In this document: piece by piece, positions 1 through 9,883 of the stretch | How positions within the stretch are numbered: position 1 is the stretch's first letter | How the letters are laid out: each line of letters begins with the position of its first letter | NCBI GenBank assembly: GCA_038496445.1 | Contig: JALMLS010000100.1 | Location: forward strand, 1-64,000 | Source: Trichosphaerium sp. ATCC 40318 | Taxonomy: Eukaryota; Discosea; Flabellinia; Trichosidae | DNA length: 64,000 nt | Direction: 5' to 3' | Made by a program: the position numbers and the translations under genes | The notes under the pieces: model-generated | Told to the model about the DNA's origin: nothing | Databases searched by the model: none | Seen by the model: the letters and a program-made list of their open reading frames with translations, nothing else

Positions 1-1734
1 AGAGTGTGTGCGTAAGGACTCTTGAATTTTTTAATAGGGAGCCATTTGTCGAATTGTTTGATCCATCTTTTAGAATTTAAAGAGTCAGTAACTATAATAA
101 TAGGTAACTCTTTGGGTGTGATACGAGCTGCCATTTCTATAGCTTCTAGTTCGGCCCCATTTGAGTCGTCATGAAATAAAGTATGAAATTTCAACCATTT
201 GTTTTTGTTGATTGACAACGCTATGCCACTGTATGCAACTCCATCTATAACGCTACCATTCGTTGCAATAATTGACGTACCATTGACTTTTGTAGTAATG
301 CTATTAAAAGTTGGCACACTCATGGGTTTTGCTAGTAAAGACGTTTTACGAATCAAACCTATGTATTTAATATTGTAGTTAGTATTATTAAGGAGCCTTT
401 TACACGTTTTAAAGTCTGAGGCTACTGATTCACTACCTATTGCACCTTCTTTACAGTTGAGATTATCTTTGAGAGCTGTCTTTACAAATGCCTGTGTTTG
501 AGTATTCTTTAATGATAAGAGACCAAAACCTACGTTGCTTGATTGAACTCTCTCATTATGTGCATTTGTTTGTATTTTAACTTTACGCTTTATAATTCTT
601 GTTGCTAAGTTATCCCATTTTTTTAGCCATACTTTAGGGATGTTAATGACGCTTTGTGTAAATCTAACTTTAGCTATTGTTACTTGATTAATAATCCTGA
701 CTTTTTGGGCTGTAGTAAAGTAATTAGTGTTAACTAAATTAATTACCATCTTAAATGAGCTTCCTAATTTGGTAAAATGTTCCTTAAAGTCTAGATTCAT
801 GTTAATTAGTATACCAAGGTATTTATACGTTTCATTTGGTTTTCCTATTGGGATTTGACTACCTTTCCAGTGCAATGGTTTATGGTAGATTTCTTCAGCT
901 AATTCTTCTTTGTTAGTGAGCAACGATGATTTCTCTGTGTTAATATTAATGTCATAAAAGGAGCAAAAAGAAAGAAGTAGGTCATATAGTTTATGTAAAT
1001 CCTCTAAGTTCTCCGCTAAAATCACTAAGTCGTCTGCGTAAGCAATTACTGTAACAATTTTACCATCAGCGCATTTGAAACCTAACTTACTTTCTTCCAT
1101 TTTAAGAACAAGCGAGTTAATAAAGAAATCCCAAATCATTGGTGATATGATATCTCCTTGTCTAGTACCTCTATTAATTCTAATTTCTGCTTCACTCACC
1201 TGAGTTTTAATCGTTGTCTTGATTTCTTTAAAAAGCGATACCAACACTTTTCTTATACTTTTACTGAAACCATGCCATTTGAAGATATTGTCAATAGCCC
1301 AATGTGGAATTGAATCGTACGCCTTTCTTAAATCTATAAATAACGCATATAGATCCTTACCTTTATGATTAGCTTCTCTTACCGCCGAGATAAATTTCTT
1401 ATGTGCCATATGAATTGATTTACCTTTAACAAAACCGTATTGGTTTTTACTTAACAGATTGTTATTTTTATTAGCTGATTCTAATACGTCCGTAAGTATT
1501 CTAGAATAAATTTTATACAATGAGTTGAGTAGTGATATTGGTCTAAAATTTAACGCATCTGTTGGATCACCGTTTTTTACTAGCATTATAGTGGTACTGT
1601 TTTTCCATTTCTCAGGAATAAAAGACATTTTAAAGCAATATTTCATAAGGTTAGTGAGCATGGTGATTGCTTCATTAGGAAGCGTTTTATATATTTTAGC
1701 GTCAATTTTGGAGAACCCTGGCAGTAGTAAAATA
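1..1734 (-). pseudogene. LINE ORF2, reverse transcriptase and RNase H part
   Basis: The frame is open from about 1,734 to the left edge with no stop. The order is fingers/palm motifs (FRPISLLNSLYKIYSR near 1,500), the catalytic loop VIAYADDLVIL near 1,025-1,055, a thumb, and then an RNase H-like domain around 60-330 with GAELEAIEMA and VTDS motifs. The first RNase H acidic residue, normally in a TDGS motif, is an asparagine here (ATNGS, near 250-265), so RNase H activity is doubtful. The segment joins the one starting at 2,743 across an inserted element. It is an ORF2 fragment of the LINE and not a host gene. Confidence 0.88.
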
Positions 1735-2742
1735 GAAATGGGAATTTTTAAGTAATCCACCCTGTTTTCCTATGGGAAAAGTAGACGGAAAAACTCTTCC
1801 TTAATTCCCATTGAATTTATATGAAATTCTGTAAGTATTACTCATAGAATTCTTAGAGTATTACTTTTGGAATTGCGTATGTATTTTATATAGAATTCTC
1901 TATGTATTCTTTATAGCATTTCTTAATGTATTTTTTGTAGATTTCAATAAAAAATACTTTATAAATTACACAAAATATTATTCGATACTTTGGTTCAGAT
2001 TTAATGCAAAGTCATTTTATTTATTGATCATTACAAAATACAAACATCCTAAATAATACGTACAAGTTAAATACATCGTGTCTTCATAAACGAAAGAAGT
2101 AATTTGATCACATTTGGTTTTGAGAGCCTGAACAATAATTAATGCATTTGTAAACGCTAAATTAAGAACGCGTAGGGTTTTTTGATAAATTAAGTGGAAA
2201 TAAGCTTTAAAAACAACGTACTTGGAGTTAATGCTTTAAATACATTCTTTAATGGTGTAATAAGGCTGTTGCAATGCTTTAATCATCCTAAAACAGATAA
2301 GTAAGAGATATTTATGTTTAAGTGATTTTCCAAACCACCTAAAACGCGTTTTCCATTACTTTTTGGATTAATGCACTTTAACCTGTACCATTGGTTTTTT
2401 CACCTTTAATAATAGCATGTGGATATTGTTTGCTAGAAAAACCTATGTACCTAAGGTGTCGATGGTTTTTTGCAAATATAAAACTAAACCCTAACCCTAA
2501 CTTAATTTGTACTTTCATAAACCTCAACCTAGCCCTAACCCTAACCCTAACTAAATTAGTACATTATTTGGTGGATTTTGTACAATAATTCTGAAAATTC
2601 CGTATTTAAGGGAATATTATGGTAATTCTATCAAAAATCCTGCAATAAAAAAAAATAAAAATAAGAATTCTTCACAAATTACCTTAAAAATCCCTAAAAC
2701 AAAGGAATTTAGTGGGATTTATATCCAAAATCCCGTTTTCAT
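1735..2742. mobile_element. Third-family element with imperfect terminal inverted repeats, in ORF2
   Basis: This AT-rich stretch separates two parts of the LINE ORF2. Its ends are imperfect inverted repeats: the left begins GAAATGGGAATTTT and the right, reverse-complemented, begins GAAAACGGGATTTT. Inside, near both ends, short motifs such as AGAATTCT and GGAATTT recur in both orientations. Positions about 2,485-2,550 hold CCCTAA telomere-like repeats. No convincing transposase frame is seen. The exact borders are uncertain by about 10 bp because the inverted repeat runs into a GTAAAAT/ATTTTAC pair in the flanks. It is probably a non-autonomous DNA element. Confidence 0.6.
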
Positions 2743-3224
2743 TTTACCACTGGGTGCTTTAAATGAAGCTATTCGTTTGGCAGCGTTTTTGAAAGTATGT
2801 TCATCAATTGCGTCTATGTCAAATTCTTTGTTGTTAGTTTTAGGTTCCATGTCAAAAGGTATAAGTTCTTCTGCGTTTTGTACCTCGCTATCTTTAAAAA
2901 CCGTACCCCATTTATGTTTAATTTCTTCATTCATTTCTTCATTTGATGCGACTTCTGTACTATCTTCTCTAGTGAATGATTGAGGGAAATCGTTAGTTTT
3001 GAGGTTTCTGAGTTTTTTGTATCTGCGAAAGAGAGATCTTGATTTACTATTGACTATTTTTTCGATCATGTTGTCAACGTGTTTGTTTCTTATTTCCTTC
3101 CTAATTTGATCTTTGACCACTTTCAGTTTTTTCATTGCTTCATTTGCGAAATCTATATATTCTTTGTTGCTTAGAGGTATAGTATCTTCAAAGCCTTTAA
3201 GTATTTTATTGACTTTGTGAAGTA
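2743..3224 (-). pseudogene. LINE ORF2, segment just before the reverse transcriptase
   Basis: A minus-strand frame of about 160 residues begins at the element border near 3,224 with LHKVNKILKGFEDT and ends in the motif FKAPSGK. That motif corresponds to the conserved pre-palm region (KAPGPDG type) of LINE reverse transcriptases. It continues in the segment below 1,735 as LLLPGFSKIDAK after the inserted element. It is rich in Lys, Glu and Asn, as is common in the connector between endonuclease and reverse transcriptase. No stop codon lies inside the segment. Confidence 0.8.
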
Positions 3225-4284
3225 CAGGTCTAAAAATTAAAGTGGTATATACCAGTTTTTTTATGGTATATACCACTTTTTTCAACAAAATAGTATATGA
3301 ACTGGTATATACCATTTTGAAATACCACTTTTTTTAGAAATTAAGTGAATAAAAAAGTGGTATATGGAAGTGGTATATACCACTTTTCATTCACATAATG
3401 AGACCTTCTAAAAATGGTATATAAAGTGGTATATACCACTTTTTTATGGTATGTGGTATATACCACCTTTTTATTGGTATATACCACTTTTATGGTATGC
3501 TTCAAGAAGGTCATTAAGGAGCTTTTTGGTAATGGGTTTTCTTGTTGAACGATCATAGACGTCATACATTGAACGGTGCGTAGGGACCTTAGTATATCAT
3601 AGAATCTAACCAAACCAAGCTCATTCAAACCGCAGGACCTGATTCCAGTACCAATATTAAGGAAACTATATTGCAGGTATTATACAGACGTTCGTGGGTA
3701 CCAGACAAAGTGTTATTTTATTTTCGTTTGATATACATTAACCGACCTCCGTAGGCCTTAGTAATTGATAGATTCGGGTGGGACCACTTTCATTAGGTGC
3801 GCAGCATGTTTTTACAGTAGGTACAGCAAGCTCATGGAGATGGACGAATTTTCCAGACGCCCATAGTAATGTAACTGTAGTGGACATTGTCCAAAACTTG
3901 TAACTCACAAACTGTGTATTAAATAAAGTGTATTTTCTGGAATTGCAGGTGTACCATAAGTAGGCATAAAGTGGTATATAAGAGTGGTATATACCATGAA
4001 AAACTGGTATAAAAAAGTGGTATATAACTGGTATATACCTAAAAAAAGTGGTATAAAAAAGTGGTATATTTTTTTTTTTCTGGTGAAAAAAAGTGGTATA
4101 TTTTCTGTTTTTATACCTGTTTTTTTTGGTATATTTTTGGTATATTTTGTCAATATACCTCTTTTTTTGGTATATTTCAGTCAAAATATACCACTTTTTT
4201 TGGTATATACCATGAAAAACTGGTATAAAAAAGTGGTATAAAAGTGGTATATACCAAAAAAACTGGTATATTTTTTTAGACCTG
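3225..4284. mobile_element. CAGGTCT-family inverted-terminus element, copy 1
   Basis: The termini are inverted: the left is CAGGTCTAAAAAT and the right is TTTTTTTAGACCTG. The dinucleotide TA flanks both sides. Removing the element with one TA leaves the LINE frame intact (ENA-L-LHKV), so TA is the likely target duplication, as in Tc1/mariner elements. Both flanks are packed with a self-complementary unit of the type GTGGTATATACCAC in both orientations (about 3,238-3,500 and 3,965-4,270). The middle (about 3,500-3,960) is unique sequence. No intact transposase is present, so the element looks non-autonomous. Confidence 0.78.
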
Positions 4285-4623
4285 TAGCGCATTCTCTAAT
4301 ATCTTTTTTCCTTGTGTAATGTTGATTTTTGAACTAATAAGATACCTACCATGTTTAATTATGTTAAATAACGTTTTAGCATTGTTTAGAGAAAAGTTTT
4401 TGATGATTTTTTCTGTTAGGTTTACTCTAAGCTTGGATTTATGTCCTATTTTAGATTCGAGGTAAGTATAAAGTTTACTGGTAAATTTTTCTAAAAATAA
4501 ATTCCAATAAATATCCGCAATTTCATCGTATCCTTTGTTTAATGCTTTGTGATATATATCTATAACCTCAGGTCCGATGTGCTCCTTTAAGTTATTTCAG
4601 ACAAGTAGTTTTTTGAGGTATTT
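4285..4623 (-). pseudogene. LINE ORF2, linker after the endonuclease
   Basis: The minus-strand frame reads YLKKLLV, then a TGA stop, then NNLKEHIGPEV and YDEIADIYWNLFLEKF down to GKKILENA at the 4,284 border. It joins the endonuclease segment upstream (5,554-6,539) and the 2,743-3,224 segment downstream. The frame matches at both borders, so the three pieces come from one ORF2. The in-frame TGA at about 4,594-4,602 is a nonsense change in this copy. Confidence 0.72.
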
Positions 4624-5553
4624 CAGGGCTGAAACTAAATAAGGCTTTTTTTGCAAAAGCCTTTTTTTTTGCCACCAAATACAGTCTTATTTTTCACCAA
4701 ATTGCCTTGTTTTTGCCAAAAAAAATGAGCAAATATGAGGCATTGCCTTGTAATTTTGGGCTTTGGAGCCTCATATTTGGGCCAAATAGCAAGCAACTGG
4801 TTCACTAATTAGCCTTAAAATAGCCTGCATTGTTGGTTCAATAATGCCTCATTTTTAGTGCAACAATAAGGCATTTTTGCCCTCAATTTTTGGGCATAAC
4901 CCAGGCACCATATACTCATAAAACAAGGCTTTATATAGGCATACAATAGTGATTCATTTATTAAAGTACAGTACACAAAACACAAAAAACTTCAATGTCC
5001 TCCATGTGAAAAAAAACCTTTAGCTAGAAAAAAAAATTAACAAATTATTGGTATAATTTTCGCGGACTGGAAAAATGGTTTAAAGTACCTATACTCCTGT
5101 TGTAGGTGCATTTGGGTGCTGCGGTTCGAATGGCGGTGGTTTCGTTAGAATCCATAAAATACTAAGCGAGTGGTGACGTCGTCTATATAAAACGTCAGTA
5201 GTAAATGAAAAAAAATGTTTAGGAAGTGTTGGTGTGGTGGAAACTTACCTTAAACCAATGTATCCTTAATGTACAATGTGTACACAACCAATGCCTAATT
5301 GGTGCCTGTAAATTTAAGGCTGGCAATGCATAAAAAAACTAGGGCAGGCATTGCCTAAAAAAAACAAGGCATTGCAATAATTAAGGCATTGCCCAACAAA
5401 GCCTTATTTCAATGCCTGATTTTTGCCTTTTTTGCCATTGCCTTTGCAAAATCAGGCATTGCCATTTTTGCATGCCTGATTTTTGCCATCAATGCCTGAT
5501 TTTAAAAAAATGCCTTCATATTTAAGGCAAAGCCTTGTTTAGTTTCAGCCCTG
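4624..5553. mobile_element. CAGGGCTGAAACT-family inverted-terminus element, copy 1
   Basis: The ends are a perfect 13-bp inverted repeat: CAGGGCTGAAACT at 4,624-4,636 and its complement at 5,541-5,553. Both flanks are filled with short motifs of the type AATGCCT/AGGCATT and TTGCC/GGCAA in both orientations (about 4,640-4,940 and 5,300-5,540). A core at about 4,960-5,280 is shared with the copy at 9,884. The core holds CTATATAAAACGTCAGTAG, and on the minus strand a splice-donor-like AAGGTAAGT. The target duplication is unclear: TGAGGTA occurs at 4,614-4,620 and again at 5,570-5,576, but not immediately next to the termini. No transposase is seen. Confidence 0.75.
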
Positions 5554-6539
5554 TTGTTACTTACATTTCTGAGGTACAACCTTTCTATTTTGACTTCGTA
5601 TCTTTTTTCAGGTGTAAAATTATTGATTGGTACCTTTAAGTTTAGAGCTATCCGTTTATGGTCCGACTTGAGAGGTTTTTCTTCTAATATTCTAGATGAT
5701 ATCGTCTCAAATTTCATTTCTTTTCCAACCAAAAAAAAATCTATTCTAGATTTATGCTTTGTTGCTGAGTGAGTATGAGTATATTGGGGGACTGTGGATC
5801 TAAAAGGATCGAAAAGGTTTAGTTCGTCACAAAAATTTTCCAGCATTTCAGTAGACCTTGGGATATTACCTTCAGTATCTGCAACACTAGGAGGAGTGTT
5901 CCAATCACCACCCATTATTACATTGTCGTAAGGTATACCAAATCTGTCACACCAGTCAGGTATTTTGTCAGCTAAAAACTCAAAATTTTCTTGTCTTGTA
6001 ATACCGTCTTTAGGACTAATATACGTGTTTATAACTAAATAGCGCTTACCTATTTCTTCTTCTAAACCTATTGCGATTGGGAGAGCACACATTTTTGAAC
6101 AATTAATTTTTTTAATTTTTTTACTTATGGTTTTTTTAACAAAAGTTATTATTCCGCGCATAGAGATTGTTTTCCTAGATATGTCTTTCCACGTACTTGC
6201 TAATTCAGTGTCGTTCATTTTTAGTAAGTTTGACGCAAAAGAAAAATCCTCACCCCTTACCTTTTTGTATTCTGATTCTTTTCTAACTATTGTAGACAAA
6301 AGAACTTTATGGCGACTTTGTAAGTTGTCGAAAATAAAATAATTTGGTAAAATTTTTTGTAGGTCATTTTTAACGTACTTGAAGTCTTTTGTTGTTATAT
6401 GCGCTTCCTGTACAAAAAAAAAATCTGGATTATTTTCTGAGATAATTTCTATAATCTGTTTTATTTTGTTAGTAATGCAACCCGAGTACAAGTTTTGTGA
6501 GAAAAAGAAAAGGGGTTTTTTATTGACGTTATCCATCAT
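5554..6539 (-). CDS. LINE ORF2 N-terminus: APE-type endonuclease
   Basis: The frame opens at ATGATG (6,539) with MMDNVNKKPLFFFSQNLYSG and runs uninterrupted to the inserted element at 5,553. Exonuclease-endonuclease-phosphatase family motifs are in order: PDFFFVQEAH (catalytic Glu), YLVINTYISP, IMGGDWNT (Asp/Asn), RIDFFLVG, and a terminal LKSDHKRIAL (Asp-His). These are the residues expected for nicking target DNA before target-primed reverse transcription. The start overlaps the ORF1 stop, which suggests stop-restart translation. The domain looks intact, but the rest of ORF2 is split. Confidence 0.87.
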
Positions 6540-7775
6540 CTTGGAAGAAATTGTAGCACGTAATCAGTGTTCGGCATAATGACTCCTAGATCTAAGGCTC
6601 TGTCCTTATCCTCAGTGGTTGCGAAAGTGACAAAAGCAAGATTTCCAAAGGCCTTGGTATCCTTGTTATGATATTTTTCAACTGTTATTACATTGAGATT
6701 CATACGTCTTCGAAGATAAGCGATAAACTTAAAAGCTCTAAAGGTAGCGAGTTGGTTGTTAATGAAACCTTTGAGAACACAGAAGTAATCTGGATCTTTG
6801 ATTCTGGTAATGGAGAATTGGTTTGCGTTACTCCAAATGAGACCATTTGTGATCGCCTTCATAAATCTACAGCTTTCTTGATAATTTGGTACCACGAGCT
6901 TTCCGTAAAGAGGTCTTCTATCTTGTTGTCTTTCTGATATGTACAATGTGTCCATAGTCATCTCTCCGGCTAGTGGATAGCACATAGTAATACCTTCACG
7001 GACGCTTTTCGCTGTTGCACCTTCTCTGATACTTCCAATCCAGAACTTACAATGTGTCGATTTAGCGTCTATATCTATACCTGCTTGTTTATCCATCTCG
7101 GCTAGTGTGGTTTTCATAACGTAAACTGGTTCGTTTGCGATCTTTCTCACAAAATTGTATGTTTCTTCATTGGCAACAGAGAAGAACAAGTTGTCACCGA
7201 TCCATTGAATAGATCCTTCGTTAATCATCGACGTAAACCAAAATCTTTGACTGTGTGGGAGGTTGCTACGTTCTTCTAGAGTGGATGGACCAGGGTGATC
7301 AAGTTTTTTGTTGAGACCTTTGTATGGATCGAAAAGCTCATTTACCCAATTTGAGCGGTCTGCATGTGGTCCAATGCCATTGTGACGAACCCAAATACAA
7401 TTCAATTCATTTTCTGAAAGTTCATCTTCGCCGTTTGAAAAATCGATTTTTTCTACCATTGCTTTAAACTTTGGGTCCTTGCGGAGCTTAATCAAGGAGA
7501 TAGATTGTACTCTGCGTCTTCTAATCTCTTCTTCTGATATTTCGTTTGTAAGTTTTCCGCTGTTAACTTTTGTAAACCAATCACTAAGCCATTCTTTCGC
7601 TTGCAATTCATGGTCTTAAAGCGCATCTTCTGGTGTAGGGGGTATACCTCTAGTGACATCAAATGGGTTTTGAATTGGAGGAGCCGTGTTCGCAGGAGGT
7701 GCTGGAGGGACAACTGGAGGGTTTTGTATCATTTGAGCAGGGGGTGCTTGGGTAGGTGTTCTTGGTAGTTGAGTT
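6536..7775 (-). pseudogene. LINE ORF1, nucleic-acid-binding protein with an in-frame stop
   Basis: About 355 codons are open from near 7,606 to the TGA at 6,536. Upstream of an in-frame TAA at about 7,617-7,619, the same frame continues to 7,775 as a proline-rich segment (PPVVPPAPPANTAPP). After the element at 7,776-9,757 it continues as NVNPNNPTHAQTK. The ORF1 N-terminus is therefore broken by one nonsense codon and one insertion. The C-terminal 70 residues (MNLNVITVEKY then FGNLAFVTFAT) resemble an RNA-recognition fold, as in many LINE ORF1 proteins; that is inference from pattern. The stop codon overlaps the ORF2 start. Confidence 0.72.
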
Positions 7776-9757
7776 CAGGTCTGAAAATTATCATGGTATA
7801 ATACCATATTTTATGGTATAATCACCTTTTATGGTACAAGCTCAGTATAATCCATAATTATACCATATAATTATACCATAAAATATGGTATTATACCATG
7901 TTTTTTGGACAAATGGTATAACAGCCATTATACCATGTTTATACCATATCTCGATTTATAGAATATAATTATACCATAAAACATGGTATTATACCATGGT
8001 ATTATACTGCATTTTAAAGTATATTATACCATGCATTATACCATATAATTATACCATAAAACATGGTACTATACCATGGTATTATACTGCATTTTACAGT
8101 ATATTATACCATGCATTATACCATATAATTATACCATAAAACACAGTATTATACCATGGTATTATACTGTATTTTAAAGTATTGTATACCGTGCATTATA
8201 CCATATAATTATACCATAAAATGTGGTATTATACCGTGGTATTATACCATATAAGTATAAGTTAGTCAAAGCTCACTTGGTCTGCACTTGATTTAATAGC
8301 ATATGGACCTATGCAAACGCCATACCACACAATGCTTTGACAGTAGCCGCTATTGAACATAATTGGCATATAAATGTGTGAAAAACAGTTTTAAGAGAGA
8401 AATCTGGTAACGTGCCCCAATTACGGGCGTTTTAGGGATAAATTGGCCAACTTTCTCCAATTGATGGTATTTGAGGAAGAAACCACTCTGCATACCCCAT
8501 GTTAGAACGCTACAGTGGTAGACACACCAAAAACGCGTTTAGCGCTCGAAAAATGCCCATTCGCAAAAAACCTCCAATTGGAGGTTTTTTTCTCTGGCTC
8601 TCATTTTTTTCTCCCCTCCATAGGCATTTTTACACTCAATCAATGCCATACAGCCTCATTTACCAAATCAGGAGCAAAATTATTTATTTTTTTTTGACAT
8701 TCTTGATATATGCCCCAATATGTGTTAAACCGTGCAATTAGTGTTATAAGGCAAAGTTGTTTCAGAGCCTACCCATTTTTCGAGTTTTTTGGTTTTTTTT
8801 GGATTTTTTTGGATTTTTTTGGTTTTTTTCCTACTAAACGCCCGCATTTGCTGGAACAGATAGCATTTAGGCTCTTCACCCATGCGTTGACCTTACGAGT
8901 GATATTGTAAACCAATTGGCTAAGCCAGGGCATAAAACTAAGTCTTGACCAGTTTATCGCCCGCACAACACAAGGTATGCTAGAAAGTAGTTGTTTTAAA
9001 GCTGTTTGCCACAGGTTTTACAGGCTTAATAGGTGATATAAAAAAAACAAAACGTGTTAGCCGCCCAACCAGGTACTATTCCGCTAGAACTCGTTTCCGA
9101 TGAGGTTGGTAGCTATTTTCATTTCTTTGTTTTAGTCTTGGTTTGGCTTCACTGTGCAGGTCATTTGTTACTCTCAGTGTTGCCATCACAACAAAACAGC
9201 AATTTTTGTACGACTATTTATTTTGTGTACAAGAAACCAAGCCGGCGCTAACTCTTCTTTTAGGTTTCATGCTATATCCATTCAATGCACTTACAACAAG
9301 TATGATCTGTTCTTTTAAGGTTATTTGATGTGTCACTGCAAAAAAGGACATGGGCAAAACTAAAGGTCACGGATGTAAACAAAAAAAAAATGTATTAATA
9401 AATGTGTTTTTATTTTTAGAACAGTTTTTACACGGTATAATACACCTGGTTTATGTGGTATAATCTACCAAGTTTTAAGGTATAATATACCAGGCTTTAT
9501 GGTATTATACTGTGCTTTATACCATGTTTTATGGTAGAATTATACCATATAATGCATTTTTTCAGGTGAAAAAATATGGTATAAATTCGCACTTTCTACT
9601 GTATATTTATGGTATAATTTGGCTGTTTCATGGTATAAATCCTTTGATTTATGGTATATTATACTGGAATTTGTGGTATAAAATTGGAATCAATGGTATA
9701 ATTATACCACAAATTCATGGTATCTACCATAAAAACAGCTCAAGAATTTTAGACCTG
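7776..9757. mobile_element. CAGGTCT-family inverted-terminus element, copy 2 (about 2 kb)
   Basis: The termini CAGGTCTGAAAA (left) and GAATTTTAGACCTG (right) match the family at 3,225-4,284. AA/TT flanks both sides. Removing the element with one such pair restores the LINE ORF1 frame (TKTTQ-TQLPR). The flanks are dense in ATGGTATAAT/ATTATACCAT units in both orientations (7,794-8,260 and 9,430-9,735). The core (about 8,270-9,400) is unique and includes an inverted CCTCCAATTGGAGG at about 8,570 and a T-rich run at 8,780-8,830. Short frames in the core show no transposase motifs. Confidence 0.75.
7966..8260. repeat. About 80-bp tandem repeat, 3.5 copies, in subterminal region
   Basis: Inside the left flank of the 7,776-9,757 element, a unit of about 80 bp repeats with few mismatches. 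Each unit starts ATAATTATACCATAAAAC and includes ATTATACTG and TATTATACCATGCATTATAC. It is itself built from inverted TATACCAT/ATGGTATA motifs, so a single strand could fold on itself extensively. The copies differ by scattered substitutions, which suggests recent unequal exchange or replication slippage. Confidence 0.75.
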
Positions 9758-9883
9758 TTTGCGTCGTTTTTGTTTGAGCATGGGTTGGGTTGTTAGGGTT
9801 AACATTCGCTTTTAGTATGTAAGAAGAGAGACAACTACAGGATATATAATGTGAGTTTAGTGTACTTTGTTTTGAAGTTTCAT
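9758..9883 (-). pseudogene. LINE 5' remnant (ORF1 N-terminal coding)
   Basis: The minus-strand frame SSYILKANVNPNNPTHAQTK runs from about 9,830 to the element border at 9,757 and continues ORF1 in frame. Upstream of it lies the second CAGGGCTGAAACT-family element. No ORF1 start codon is visible before that border, so the true 5' end of the LINE is missing or unrecognised. Confidence 0.5.

Larger units (their letters stand above)
1..9883 (-). mobile_element. APE-type LINE retrotransposon, split by nested insertions
   Basis: The minus strand carries the parts of one non-LTR retrotransposon in the expected order: ORF1 (about 9,883 to 6,536, interrupted), then ORF2 with an endonuclease, a linker, a reverse transcriptase with AYADDL, and an RNase H domain running off the left edge. 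ORF2 starts inside the ORF1 stop codon (ATGA overlap). Three elements interrupt ORF2 (1,735-2,742; 3,225-4,284; 4,624-5,553) and one interrupts ORF1 (7,776-9,757). Frame can be followed across the insertions. APE endonuclease plus RNase H is known from I, Tad and some L1-like clades; I do not assign a clade. The copy is dead in place because of the insertions, an in-frame TAA in ORF1 and a TGA in the ORF2 linker. The 3' end lies outside the window. Confidence 0.88.

Noticed and set aside
3225-4284. CRISPR-like array (short repeats GTGGTATATACCAC)
   Set aside because: The repeats lack regular spacing and unique spacers, alternate in orientation, and lie inside a eukaryotic inverted-terminus element.
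4594-4602. TGA in the LINE ORF2 linker as evidence of a recoded stop
   Set aside because: TGA ends the Rab18-like gene right after its CYC motif, and ends the Myb gene and LINE ORF1. The standard code fits, so this TGA is a nonsense mutation.
5085-5150. tRNA-like B box (GCGGTTCGAATGG) in the element core
   Set aside because: No A box, acceptor stem or anticodon arm can be drawn around it, and the second copy (10,404 on) has lost the GGTTCGA core.
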